A stretch of DNA of 64,000 nt from Sulfuricella denitrificans skB26 (lineage in GTDB: Bacteria; Pseudomonadota; Gammaproteobacteria; Burkholderiales; Sulfuricellaceae): NCBI RefSeq assembly GCF_000297055.2, contig NC_022358.1:1-64000 (forward strand). The letters run 5' to 3'. The notes beneath the pieces were generated by a model. The model worked only from the letters and a program-made list of their open reading frames with translations, was not told where the DNA came from and searched no databases. The position numbers were made by a program, and so were the translations under genes. Position 1 is the stretch's first letter; the number at the start of each line of letters is the position of its first letter. Positions 27,130 through 37,713 of the stretch are shown in pieces.

Positions 27130-27148
27130 TGATACCAATACGGTATCA
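27130..27148 (+). promoter_or_regulatory. Palindromic operator of the higBA operon
   Basis: TGATACCAATACGGTATCA is a perfect 7-bp inverted repeat with a 5-bp centre, 15 bp upstream of the toxin start. It is probably bound by the HigA antitoxin. Confidence 0.65.
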
Positions 27149-27162
27149 GTCTAGAATGCCAA

Positions 27163-27456
27163 ATGCACATCATTGCTTTTAGAACTTTGCGAGAATGTTG
27201 GGAACGTCACCCCCAGGCAGAAACTCCGCTACGTGGCTGGTATGCTGAAACTAGTAATGCCGACTGGGAGACCCCTTCCGACATCAAGGCGGTTTACAGG
27301 AATGCCAGTTTTCTGCCCAACAATCGGGTCGTATTCAACATCAAAGGCAACGACTACAGATTAGTTGTCGCTATTCGCTACACACAGGGTCTGATGTTTG
27401 TTCGATTCGTCGGCACTCATGCAGAATATGACCGTATTAATGCTGCTACCATTTAG
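27163..27456 (+). CDS. higB: HigB-family mRNA interferase toxin
   Basis: This 97-aa toxin of the RelE/HigB fold cuts mRNA on the ribosome. Typical stretches are MHIIAFRTLRECWERHPQAE, the central WYAETSNADWETPSDIK, and the C-terminal YRLVVAIRYTQGLMFVRFVGTHAEYDRI. The toxin comes first, the reversed order that is characteristic of higBA. It is followed 10 bp later by the antitoxin. Confidence 0.92.
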   Translation: MHIIAFRTLRECWERHPQAETPLRGWYAETSNADWETPSDIKAVYRNASFLPNNRVVFNIKGNDYRLVVAIRYTQGLMFVRFVGTHAEYDRINAATI

Positions 27457-27466
27457 GAGCAACGCC

Positions 27467-27844
27467 ATGAACATTAAACCGATTCACTCCGAAGCTGATT
27501 ATCAGGGCACGCTAACTGAGATTGAGGCATTGTGGGACGCAGGCGACGGCAGCGAGGCTGCAGAGAAGTTGGAGGTGCTGTCTTTGCTCATCGAGACTTA
27601 TGAGAAAAAGCACTTCCCAATAGAGGCTCCCGATCCTGTCGATTTTCTGCAGTACATCATGGAGACGCGCGGCCTGACCCGCAAGGATATGGAACCTTAC
27701 ATCGGGCCGCGTGGCCGGGTATCGGATATTCTGAACCGAGTACGGCCAATGTCCCTGGAGATGATTCGTCGTTTGTCTGTGGGTTTAGGATTGCCAGCGA
27801 CTGTGCTGATTCAGGATTACCCATTGAAACAGGAAGTTGCTTAA
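27467..27844 (+). CDS. higA: HigA-family antitoxin
   Basis: This 125-aa antitoxin pairs with HigB. It has an N-terminal toxin-binding region (EADYQGTLTEIEALWDA) and a C-terminal helix-turn-helix (DFLQYIMETRGLTRKDMEPYIGPRGRVSDILNR). The ATG at 27467 is preceded by TAGGAG. Confidence 0.92.
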   Translation: MNIKPIHSEADYQGTLTEIEALWDAGDGSEAAEKLEVLSLLIETYEKKHFPIEAPDPVDFLQYIMETRGLTRKDMEPYIGPRGRVSDILNRVRPMSLEMIRRLSVGLGLPATVLIQDYPLKQEVA

Positions 27845-27903
27845 TTCGCGATATCTTCCGTTTCGTGAGTAGGCTCTAATACGATAAACGTGACATGCTA
27901 AGG

Positions 27904-28368
27904 TTATTTTTCTGGTGCCGTAGACGGTGTGGTTGCTGTGACTAGATCAACCAAACCACCTTTCAGGAAAATCGCATTATTGAATCCCACACTTTTCAGC
28001 ATGGCGGTAGCGCCCACCGATCTGCTCCAGCCATGGCAAACTACGATGATCGGTTTGTTGGTAGGCAACTTGGCAAGATTTTCTGCCTTGAACAATTCAT
28101 TCATCGGAATGTTGAGGGTGTTTTTGTAAGAGATTCCCACCACTGCTTGCTCGGCGGGAGTACGCACATCGAGAAACACGAAATCTTCTTTCTTCGCCAT
28201 CATTTCTAACACTTTAGCCGCTGAGATATTGCCGGTTGATTTAGCAAGCGCGGCCTGGTCCATCTTCGACGTCATTTCCAGGTAGTGCTCGGAGAGTTTT
28301 TGGTCAAAGGCATAGGCTGAGCCAATGCTGGCGATGCAGAACGTGAGCACGAAAATGATCTTTTTCAT
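27904..28368 (-). CDS. Periplasmic rhodanese-like sulfurtransferase
   Basis: This 154-aa protein has a signal peptide (MKKIIFVLTFCIASIGSAYA) and a single rhodanese domain (FVFLDVRTPAEQ) with the persulfide cysteine C111 in CHGWSRS. It likely moves sulfane sulfur, or acts in sulfide or cyanide handling, in the periplasm. The ATG at 28368 follows CAGGAGTCTG. Other sulfur genes downstream in the window support such a context. Confidence 0.88.
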   Translation of the reverse strand: MKKIIFVLTFCIASIGSAYAFDQKLSEHYLEMTSKMDQAALAKSTGNISAAKVLEMMAKKEDFVFLDVRTPAEQAVVGISYKNTLNIPMNELFKAENLAKLPTNKPIIVVCHGWSRSVGATAMLKSVGFNNAIFLKGGLVDLVTATTPSTAPEK

Positions 28369-28570
28369 TTCAGACTCCTGGTTAGTAAAGGGGTAATCAC
28401 CTTTTAACATTAGCACATCATGATATTCTTACAAGTTTGCCAATAAGTACTTTATTCGCAGGAAGCAAACCCCCATGCCCGCAGGTTCACACTAGCCAGA
28501 ATCTCTGAAAACGCAGGGTTTATCACAATAATAAGTTATTTACTGCTTTCGTCAGCACCATTCACCGGGC

Positions 28571-29392
28571 TTATTGCTGCTTCAGTTCGTGCTTTCCCAT
28601 CGCCAGAGGTTCATCGGCCGCAAACATTTGTTGCATGATGTCCTTGAGCCCGGTAATGTGAAATGCGCCTGCTGAAAGCGGAGGAAGGTTGTGGTCGGCG
28701 GCAATGATCAGCGGCAGCTTGAAGTCATCGGGATGGCTGGTGCCATGCTGGCGGTCATGTCCGGCATGATCACTCGTCACGACGATAAGGTAGGTGCCGC
28801 GTTTGCCGACATCGGCCAGCAACGACGCCAGCTCCAGGTCGATATAAGTAAGCTCGCCGAGGTATTCCGGCGAGAGCCAGCCGTAGTCCGTTCCTGCATC
28901 TTCGAGCCCGCTCACGTGCAGGAATGCGAAGCGCTTGCCACCCTTGCTGAAAAAAGCACGGGCCATGTCAATGCCGTCGTCCCGTGCCAGCGCATGCTCG
29001 TCCACCGCATAACTGAGCAGATAACCAAGTTTCTGTTTGGCGTAAAAGAAGGCCGTGCGAAATCCGCGCTGCCTAGCGTCGTCAAATAGTGTTTCCCTCG
29101 CCACCTGCGGCATGCCCGGCTTCCAGTCGTTGTCCTGCTTGCCGCTTTCCTCGGGCGTGAGCCCGGTCATCATCGCCGTGTGTGCGATCAGGGTTTTCGG
29201 CGGATCGACGCTCTTCCCGGCCAAGGTGTAGCGCCCCGACCGCATCAGGGCGTATAGCGTTGGCGAGGTCTTTTCGCTCAACGCGTCGGGATGCAGGGCG
29301 TCGATCGAAACGATGAGCACGGTCTCAACTTCGCGGGCAAAAGCGGGCACGGCGAACATCAAACCGAGACACAGAATGCCGATCTTCATCAT
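28571..29392 (-). CDS. Secreted type I phosphodiesterase / nucleotide pyrophosphatase-like protein
   Basis: This 273-aa protein has a signal peptide (MMKIGILCLGLMFAVPAFA) and an alkaline-phosphatase-superfamily domain. Metal-binding motifs include LIVSIDALHPDAL near the N-terminus and VVTSDHAGHDRQHG in the C-terminal half. Substrate is unknown. It follows the FmdE-like lipoprotein gene on the same strand and could share its transcript. Confidence 0.8.
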   Translation of the reverse strand: MMKIGILCLGLMFAVPAFAREVETVLIVSIDALHPDALSEKTSPTLYALMRSGRYTLAGKSVDPPKTLIAHTAMMTGLTPEESGKQDNDWKPGMPQVARETLFDDARQRGFRTAFFYAKQKLGYLLSYAVDEHALARDDGIDMARAFFSKGGKRFAFLHVSGLEDAGTDYGWLSPEYLGELTYIDLELASLLADVGKRGTYLIVVTSDHAGHDRQHGTSHPDDFKLPLIIAADHNLPPLSAGAFHITGLKDIMQQMFAADEPLAMGKHELKQQ

Positions 29393-29460
29393 CACCGAAC
29401 ACCTCAAAACGTGATTACTGGACCGATTCACCAGCGCCCCTCCTACCTTACAAAACGCAT

Positions 29461-30189
29461 TCAGTGCGCTTCCAGCACGTTCTTGTAGTCGTTGTCACGG
29501 CGTTTCCCCATGTCCTTGCAAGGCGGCTCCGGCCATGTGTAGACAGGAATTTCCGTCACGTCCACTGATTCGATTGCCGGCCGGCTCACCAGCTTCTTCG
29601 CATAATCCCATTGCAAGTCCTGGAACAGGTCGATGTCAGCGGGAGTAAAGCTGCCGGACTCGATTTGTTTCATCTGGGTGCGCACGTCCTTGGGATAGGT
29701 GGCGGCGTTGATGACCACGCGCACCGTCTTGCCGGTGGAAATCCGCTGCACCACGAAATCGCTTTCCCTGAGCTTTGGATCAATCAGGTGAGTGCCGAAA
29801 CGGGTGCGGGTGCCGGTGAGATAGGACGCCACGTCGCCGCCACAGGCGGAGTTGTTGGAGGCGATGCGCAGGTCGGTGCGATCAATGATGCCGTCAGGAA
29901 ATAACCGGTCGAACGCCACGCGCAAGGCCGTTGCACCTTCCACCAGACCGCCGCAGAAGTGACCGTGGAACTTGATCAGATCTTTGATGGTGATGGTCTT
30001 GGTCTCGCTGGCGTAGCGGCCGTACTTGTTCACGGTGTCGCGAACTTCGAATTTTGGTACGTACGGCGCAGTAGCCAACCATTCAGGAAAATACCAGCCC
30101 GACGCATTTTCGGGTTCGAACCGTGGCGCCGTTGTGCCGCAGCCAGCAAGAACAAGGACAACCAGAACCATCAATACCCAACGCATCAT
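29461..30189 (-). CDS. FmdE-domain lipoprotein
   Basis: This 242-aa protein has the lipobox LAGC (Cys17) and an FmdE domain with the HGHFCGG signature followed by a cysteine in NNSACGGDV. FmdE is named for a formylmethanofuran dehydrogenase subunit, but stand-alone bacterial versions are thought to bind metals or sulfur compounds. Being an exported lipoprotein is unusual. A second FmdE-type protein is at 52931-53542. Confidence 0.75.
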   Translation of the reverse strand: MMRWVLMVLVVLVLAGCGTTAPRFEPENASGWYFPEWLATAPYVPKFEVRDTVNKYGRYASETKTITIKDLIKFHGHFCGGLVEGATALRVAFDRLFPDGIIDRTDLRIASNNSACGGDVASYLTGTRTRFGTHLIDPKLRESDFVVQRISTGKTVRVVINAATYPKDVRTQMKQIESGSFTPADIDLFQDLQWDYAKKLVSRPAIESVDVTEIPVYTWPEPPCKDMGKRRDNDYKNVLEAH

Positions 30190-30286
30190 GACCCACTCCT
30201 TGCAAATTACCTTTAAATTCTAGTCCACTTTAGCGCTATGGCCGGTTAATTCGCCGGCCCTACGCTGCCCTGTATATCTGTTCCGT

Positions 30287-31120
30287 TCATTTCTCTTCCG
30301 CGAATGCCTGCTGGCTGGACAAGATCACTTCGATTTCCTCCACGATTTTTTCCTGGCGCAGAGCGTTGCGCTTGAGGGCAAGGCTAGCGATGGTTTCGTC
30401 GAGGCGGTCGAGCGCATGTTCCATGTGAGCAAGGCGCTGGCGGTTTTCCGCCGCCAGCGACTCGTAGAGCAGGCCGTACAATGCCCCCAGGAGGTACTGG
30501 TCGAGCAGTTCGGAAAAAAACTCTGGCGGCGCGAGTTGCAGGCGCGGCGGATGCGCGAAGTGCGGCGCGTGCGGCGGATCGAAGGGCAAGAGGCGCTTCA
30601 GGGCTGGCTCGCCCTCGGCTTCATGGGCCAGACTGAAGAGCGCCGCGCCATCGCCGGAAAGCTGCCGGCTCACCATGTGCAAGGCGTCCATCAGGCGATT
30701 CAGCACGCTAGGCACGTCTTCCGTCATGGTTGGGCCGTCGAGTCGGGCGATCACGCCGGGGTGGGTTTCCAGCTTTACCCCAAGACGATGGCCTACCACC
30801 AGAAGCGCGGGAGCGGGTTGCTCAATCGGAAGGGCTTCAAGGGCGGCGAGGACGCGCTCGTTGAAGTTGCCGCAAAAACCGCGCTCAGAGCCAATCAGCA
30901 ACAGGATCGCCGGCTGCTTCCCACCCACGTTCGCGACAGGGAAGAAGCTCAGGAAATCGGCAGCAGCAGCCTGAATGTTGGCCAACATGCGGCGCTGGTG
31001 GCCGATGAAACGGGCGAGCTTGCGCGTTTCCACCAGCGACAGGCTTTTCATCGCCGTCATGATGCCGCTGATTTCCTTGAGCCGCGCGAAGCGCTGCGAG
31101 AGTTCGGCCTGGCCACTCAT
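30287..31120 (-). CDS. atpG: N-ATPase gamma subunit
   Basis: This is the rotor shaft of the F1 sector. The 277-aa protein has the N-terminal [23 protein letters not shown] helix, the internal [17 protein letters not shown] motif and the C-terminal rotor helix ([20 protein letters not shown]). It is the last gene of the operon and overlaps the alpha gene by 4 bp. Confidence 0.93.
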   Translation of the reverse strand: MSGQAELSQRFARLKEISGIMTAMKSLSLVETRKLARFIGHQRRMLANIQAAAADFLSFFPVANVGGKQPAILLLIGSERGFCGNFNERVLAALEALPIEQPAPALLVVGHRLGVKLETHPGVIARLDGPTMTEDVPSVLNRLMDALHMVSRQLSGDGAALFSLAHEAEGEPALKRLLPFDPPHAPHFAHPPRLQLAPPEFFSELLDQYLLGALYGLLYESLAAENRQRLAHMEHALDRLDETIASLALKRNALRQEKIVEEIEVILSSQQAFAEEK

Positions 31121-32586
31121 GGTACATCATCAAGCCAGTTTTTCAGCCGCACCAGCCATTCGTCCCGGCCTGTATCTAGCGGCAGAGGCACATGTTCCAG
31201 GCCGGCCAGAATCTTTTGCAGCGCATCGGGTAAGGTATTCGGCTCGAAGGCATCGAGCAGCCCCGTGTTGAAGGCGATCATCCAGGCGAGGTGGAAGGTA
31301 GCGGGCAGAGGATTCAGACGTTCCTGCTTGAGGATTTCGCGCAACAGCCGGCCGCGCCGGATCTTGACCTCTGTACCCGCCTCCAGTTTGGTGCCGAAGC
31401 GGGTGAAGACCTCCAGTTCGAGAAATTGCAGATAATCGAGCTTCATCCTGCTCGCCTCTTCACGGATGCGCGGATGCTGCGCCTTGCCGCCGATGCGCGA
31501 CACCGACAGCGGCACGTCTACTGCGGGCAGGATGCCGGCGGCAAACAGACGCCGGTCGAGGTAGATCTGACCGTCGGTAATGGAAATGAGATTGGTGGGG
31601 ATGTAGGCGGCAATTTCACCTTCCTCGGTTTCGACCAAGGGCAGCGCAGTCAAGCTGCCGCCGCCGTGATCCGGCGAGAGCCGGGTGGATCGTTCGAGCA
31701 GGCGCGCGTGCAGGTAGAAGATGTCGCCGGGATAGGCCTCGCGCCCCGGCGGGCGGTGCATAAGGAGCGACAGCTCGCGGTAGGCGCGGGCGTGGGTGGT
31801 GAGGTCGTCGTAGATCACCAGAGTATCCTCGCCGCGTCGCATCCAGCCCTCGGCGATGGCGCAGCCGGCGAAGGGGGCAAGATATTTCATGCCCGGCGTG
31901 GCCGTGGCCTCCCCAACCACCACCGTGGTGTAGGCCAGCGCACCGTGGCGCCGCAGCAGGTCGATCACCAGCGCCGCCTCGGAGCGCTTCTGCCCAATCA
32001 TGACGTAAACGCACTTCACTCCCTGCCCGGCTTGCGCCACCACGGTGTCCAGCGCGAGCGAGGTCTTGCCGGTGCCGGAATCGCCGATGATGAGCTGGCG
32101 CTGGCCGCGACCGATGGGAATCAGGGTATCGACCACCTTGGCGCCGGTGTAGAGCGGACGATTGACGAAGTCCCGTGCCACGATGGGCGGCGACGCCCCC
32201 TCCAAGGGGGAGAATCCGTCGGCATCATAAGGCGGCATGGCGTCGAGGGGCTTGCCCAGCGGGTCCACCACACGCCCGAGTAGTCCGTCACCGACACCGA
32301 TCTCAAGCCGCTCGCCAGTATGGGAAACCAGGGAGCCGGAAGCAACGTTCGCCTCCGGGTCGAGCAGGATTACTCCGAGGCGTTCCTTCTGCAATTCGAA
32401 CACCATGCCACGGCTGCCGTCCTCGAAATGCAGGATTTCCTCCGCCGCCGCCGAGGGCAGGCCATAGACCCAGGCGATGCCATCACCCACCGAGGCAACT
32501 CGCCCTTTCTCGCCCAGCCGCAGGGTAAAACGGTAATCTTCCACCCGCCGCGCCAGGCGGTCTAGCAGCCCGACTTCAGCCACCAT
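31117..32586 (-). CDS. atpA: N-ATPase alpha subunit
   Basis: This is the regulatory nucleotide-binding subunit of F1. The 489-aa protein has Walker [14 protein letters not shown], the [20 protein letters not shown] region and the alpha signature [17 protein letters not shown]. It is somewhat shorter than canonical F-type alpha (about 510 aa), as is usual in N-ATPases. It overlaps the b gene by 11 bp and gamma by 4 bp. Confidence 0.94.
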   Translation of the reverse strand: MVAEVGLLDRLARRVEDYRFTLRLGEKGRVASVGDGIAWVYGLPSAAAEEILHFEDGSRGMVFELQKERLGVILLDPEANVASGSLVSHTGERLEIGVGDGLLGRVVDPLGKPLDAMPPYDADGFSPLEGASPPIVARDFVNRPLYTGAKVVDTLIPIGRGQRQLIIGDSGTGKTSLALDTVVAQAGQGVKCVYVMIGQKRSEAALVIDLLRRHGALAYTTVVVGEATATPGMKYLAPFAGCAIAEGWMRRGEDTLVIYDDLTTHARAYRELSLLMHRPPGREAYPGDIFYLHARLLERSTRLSPDHGGGSLTALPLVETEEGEIAAYIPTNLISITDGQIYLDRRLFAAGILPAVDVPLSVSRIGGKAQHPRIREEASRMKLDYLQFLELEVFTRFGTKLEAGTEVKIRRGRLLREILKQERLNPLPATFHLAWMIAFNTGLLDAFEPNTLPDALQKILAGLEHVPLPLDTGRDEWLVRLKNWLDDVP

Positions 32587-33313
32587 GGTCGAAGTTCCCG
32601 CTGAAAAAACTGAGTTCGTCGCGCAGGTTGGCCATCAGCACCCAGGAGCCGGCCATGATACAGATACCCGCCTTGAGCACGGCATCATCGCTAAATTCGG
32701 GTGAGATCGTCCGGCCCGCCAGACGACCAAGAGCCAGGGTGAAGGCCGCGCGCTGCGCATCGTCAAGGGGATAGGCGCTGACCACCTTGATGCTCACACT
32801 GGTATCGCGCAGGGCGTCCAGTTTCTCCGGCGCCAGGGCGTCGAGTTCGCTCAGGGCAAGCTCCACCAGCTTGGCTTCCAGCTCGGGGCCAGCCAAGCGA
32901 TCGAGAAAACGGCTGGCGAAGCGGGCGGCAATGGTCACCGCTTCGCGTTCCAGGGCCGCTTCGTGCTCGCTTCTCTCGCGCGCCTCCAGCATTTGCCGGC
33001 GTTGGCGGTCAGTATTGACTTCAGTCTCCACGGCGGCCAGGCGCCGCACCCGCTCGGCGGCGATTTCCTCGGCTAGCCCGGCCCTGGCCGCCACGCGTTC
33101 CTGATCCACGCCCGCCAGCCGCCCCAGGCATTCGCTTTTCAGCCCTTCCGCTTCGCGCCGCATCGCCGCAGCGTCCGCGATCGTCTTCGCCGTCTCGGCC
33201 TGGCGTTTTTCGATCACCGCCAGCACCGGGCGGTAGAAAAAATGCTTCAGCAGCCACACCAGCACCAGGAAGTTGATCACTTCGAGGATAAAGGTCGTCA
33301 GATCGAATTCCAT
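32576..33313 (-). CDS. atpF: N-ATPase subunit b with delta-like C-terminal part
   Basis: This is the peripheral stalk. The 245-aa protein is longer than a normal b (about 156 aa). It has an N-terminal membrane helix ([22 protein letters not shown]) and a long coiled coil (to about residue 120). The C-terminal part ([28 protein letters not shown]...[14 protein letters not shown]) reads like the C-terminal domain of the delta subunit. No separate delta gene exists in the operon, so this fusion probably covers both roles. Confidence 0.88.
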   Translation of the reverse strand: MEFDLTTFILEVINFLVLVWLLKHFFYRPVLAVIEKRQAETAKTIADAAAMRREAEGLKSECLGRLAGVDQERVAARAGLAEEIAAERVRRLAAVETEVNTDRQRRQMLEARERSEHEAALEREAVTIAARFASRFLDRLAGPELEAKLVELALSELDALAPEKLDALRDTSVSIKVVSAYPLDDAQRAAFTLALGRLAGRTISPEFSDDAVLKAGICIMAGSWVLMANLRDELSFFSGNFDHGG

Positions 33314-33320
33314 GGCGCGG

Positions 33321-33590
33321 CTACTTCAGCAGGTATTCGAGCAGCGGGTTGCGGAACAGCACGATGAGTACAATCACCAGCACGTAAATCGCCAGTGATT
33401 CGATCATCGCCAGGCCGATGAACAGCGTGCGCGAGATCGCCTTCTCGGCCTCGGGCTGGCGCGCCAGGGCGTCCAGCGCCTGGGTGATGGCACGCCCCAT
33501 GGCGATGGCCGGAAAGATCACACCGACGGCGATGGCGGCAAGCGCACCGCCGGTGGAAAGCAGGGTAAACCAGGTCATCTTGTCCATCAA
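33321..33590 (-). CDS. atpE: N-ATPase subunit c
   Basis: This is the ion-carrying rotor ring subunit. The 89-aa hairpin has two membrane helices and the RQPEA loop. The carboxylate is E64, followed by S65 and Y69, as in sodium-binding rings. However, the glutamine expected in helix 1 is M31, and the threonine after Ser is L66. Ion choice is therefore uncertain. An alternative start one codon later exists. Confidence 0.93.
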   Translation of the reverse strand: MMDKMTWFTLLSTGGALAAIAVGVIFPAIAMGRAITQALDALARQPEAEKAISRTLFIGLAMIESLAIYVLVIVLIVLFRNPLLEYLLK

Positions 33591-33593
33591 TGA

Positions 33594-34277
33594 TTACTCC
33601 TTTTTATTAAGTTCATGTGATTGCAGGGCGCCGGCCACGTAAACCAGTGCCAGCGTGCCGAAAATATAGGCCTGAACCAACGCCTCGACGATGTGCAGCA
33701 TGAGGAGCGGTATCGGCGCGAGAAAACCGGCCACCAGCAGCACCAGCAGCGCCGCCATCTCCAGGCTCATCATATTGCCGAACAGGCGCACCGCCAAGGC
33801 CAGGGTGCGGGTGACCTCGCCCAGCAAGTGAAACGGCAGCAGGATCGGGTTGGGGTCGAGATAATGGCGCAAATAGGCCCTGAGACCGTCGATGCGGATG
33901 CCGAACCAGTGCACCGAGAGGAACACCAGCATGGCCAGCGCCACCGTCAACGACAGGTCGCCCGTGGGCGAGCGCAGGCCCGGCACCAGGCCCATCAGGT
34001 TGGCCGCGGCGATAAACAGCCACAAAGTGCCGATGAATGGCAGCAACCGCGCGTCGTTGCCTGGCGCCGTGTCTTCAATCGCCTGCTGCAAGGCAAGCAC
34101 CGTACCTTCCAGTGCCATTTGCAGGCGCGAGGGCGAATCTACGCTCAGACGCCGCGTACCGAACCAGACGAACCCTACCAACAAGGCCATCAGCAGCCAG
34201 GTAGTGAGCACCGTGGCGCCGATGTGCAGCGGCCCGAGGTGAAAAGCCAGCAGCTCCAAAAATTCCGGTTTGCCCAT
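33594..34277 (-). CDS. atpB: N-ATPase subunit a
   Basis: This is the ion-channel stator subunit. The 227-aa membrane protein carries the essential arginine in LALAVRLFGNMMSLEMAAL and the conserved PHEL-equivalent C-terminal region. The frame stays open far upstream, but the true start is the ATG at 34277, three bases after the AtpQ stop, where the family sequence (MGKPEFLELLAFHLGPLHIG) begins. Confidence 0.9.
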   Translation of the reverse strand: MGKPEFLELLAFHLGPLHIGATVLTTWLLMALLVGFVWFGTRRLSVDSPSRLQMALEGTVLALQQAIEDTAPGNDARLLPFIGTLWLFIAAANLMGLVPGLRSPTGDLSLTVALAMLVFLSVHWFGIRIDGLRAYLRHYLDPNPILLPFHLLGEVTRTLALAVRLFGNMMSLEMAALLVLLVAGFLAPIPLLMLHIVEALVQAYIFGTLALVYVAGALQSHELNKKE

Positions 34278-34279
34278 TT

Positions 34280-34551
34280 TCAGTTTTTCCGGATATACAA
34301 ATATACGTTCATGCCACCGACGAAAACCCCCGTCACCAGCAGACTCACCGTCCATCGGTAAGAATAGCCTGCCAGCAAACTGTCGATCCAGTGGCCGAGA
34401 TAGGCGCCGCCCACCACCGGCAGCACGAACAACAGCGCCAGGGTACCGAGAAACACACTCTGGGCGAGCAGCGTCGGCCTGTCCTTCTCCGCCTGAACCA
34501 TACGCCTGGCCTGTTTCTCGATGTTCTGCCGCAAACGTTCGCCGTTTTCCA

Positions 34552-34555
<4 letters not shown>
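34280..34555 (-). CDS. atpQ: N-ATPase accessory membrane protein AtpQ (AtpI/AtpZ-like)
   Basis: This 91-aa protein has an N-terminal charged helix and two membrane helices. GGAYLGHWIDSLL is the typical AtpI/AtpZ motif. It overlaps the epsilon gene by 4 bp and directly precedes subunit a. Most N-ATPase operons carry a second small gene (AtpR) here; it is missing. Confidence 0.8.
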
Positions 34556-36335
<1,780 letters not shown>

Positions 36336-37649
36336 TCAAACTTCTCCCGCCACCTCATCGGCAGCGCTTATCGGCACCACGAACACCGGTGCGAAGCCAC
36401 CGCCCGGCGTGCGAAAGTTGGTAGTTTGTCCCGAATATAGCCGTGCTGCAACAAGCTGGATCATGCCGCCGTAGACATAGGCGCGTACGTCGAGCTTGAG
36501 GTCGACTGCTGTTCCATCCACTTGGGTCAGGCGTTCGCTTGGCGGGGCGATGGTTTGCGCCACGTAGTCGCCTGCGAGGATTTCTTCCCACACCCGCCGC
36601 GTAAGCTTGTCGCCGCGGTAAGCTGCCTTGCTGCCGTAACCCGATGCAGGTTTGAAGAACAGCTTGCGGCGTTGCGACCAGAGTTGCTCCGCCCGTTCCG
36701 GCACGACCTGTTCGGTACGCGGCACACCTGCCAGCAAGGTTTCCCGTAGCGCCTGTGGCACGCCCAGTCGAGTGAGCGTCTGAGCATCGCTCAAAATCGC
36801 CAGATTGCGCTTGTCGGCATACAGGGCATGGGCACGCGGATGTGGCGTCAGCACCACGGCACCCGCCTCGTAAGCCTGGCGTAGCGCGACGTGGGCGGGG
36901 TCTTGCAGATAAAAATCGGTGACCCGGTTGTAAACCATGTTGATACTTTGTTCGGCATGCCACAGCCTGCCATCACGCCAAGCCAGCTCCCTTGCATCGG
37001 CGATCTCCGCGTCAGCGCCAAAGCGCGCAAACATGCGCTCGAACAGCTGAAACTCGGGGTAAAGATACTGCGCAGCCGGGTCGTCGTCGACGATGGCGAT
37101 GCGGCCGAGTGGCATATCGCCGCGCTGGCGGCGCCATTCTCCGGCAAACATGGCAAAAAAAATCTGCTCAAGCTGCATGAGCTCGGTGGGCGGCTGAAAC
37201 GCCCATTCCATTTCCTGGCAACAGACCTGCTGGGCGCGCGCCAGCACAACGTTGAGCAGCGCGCCGCCGGCGTTGGTGTTGATTTCGATGAGCTGCGGGC
37301 CATGCTCGCCGAGATGAAAATCAAAGCCCATGAACGCACCTATGGGGCCATGCTCCAGCCTTGCAATCGCAGGCGCGCGGGCGAGCGTTGCCGCCTGATA
37401 TTCCGGCAGTGCCACCACACTTTCAATCGCAGCGACAATGTCCGTCATGCCTTGGTACTGTTCAGGCGAAATGAATACCGTCGTGGCAGAGAAAAGATTG
37501 GGGCGGCTACGCGCAATTTCTTTATACAGCCCCACGAGCGAAGGATCGGCTTCCAGCTGGCGGCGCAGACGTTCCGGGTCAAGGGTGCGACAAGCGCAGC
37601 CGCGATTCAGGCTTTGTGCGGTAACAGGCGTTTTCATGTGCTGGCTCAT
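36336..37649 (-). CDS. ATP-grasp-like protein of unknown function
   Basis: This 437-aa protein shows ATP-grasp features: GFDFHLGEHGPQLIEINTNAGG (metal-binding E and N), KLFFKPASGYGSKAAYRGDKL (nucleotide-binding loop) and VDLKLDVRAYVYGG. It probably joins a carboxylate to an amine or thiol, but the substrate cannot be inferred. Its stop abuts the atpD start, and it ends the gap before the phospholipase D gene. Why it precedes an N-ATPase is unclear. Confidence 0.65.
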   Translation of the reverse strand: MSQHMKTPVTAQSLNRGCACRTLDPERLRRQLEADPSLVGLYKEIARSRPNLFSATTVFISPEQYQGMTDIVAAIESVVALPEYQAATLARAPAIARLEHGPIGAFMGFDFHLGEHGPQLIEINTNAGGALLNVVLARAQQVCCQEMEWAFQPPTELMQLEQIFFAMFAGEWRRQRGDMPLGRIAIVDDDPAAQYLYPEFQLFERMFARFGADAEIADARELAWRDGRLWHAEQSINMVYNRVTDFYLQDPAHVALRQAYEAGAVVLTPHPRAHALYADKRNLAILSDAQTLTRLGVPQALRETLLAGVPRTEQVVPERAEQLWSQRRKLFFKPASGYGSKAAYRGDKLTRRVWEEILAGDYVAQTIAPPSERLTQVDGTAVDLKLDVRAYVYGGMIQLVAARLYSGQTTNFRTPGGGFAPVFVVPISAADEVAGEV

Positions 37650-37713
37650 GGAATTTTTGGCGGATGAACGAGTTCAAGGAACTGGAACCATGCGACGCTT
37701 GTATCTCCGCGCA

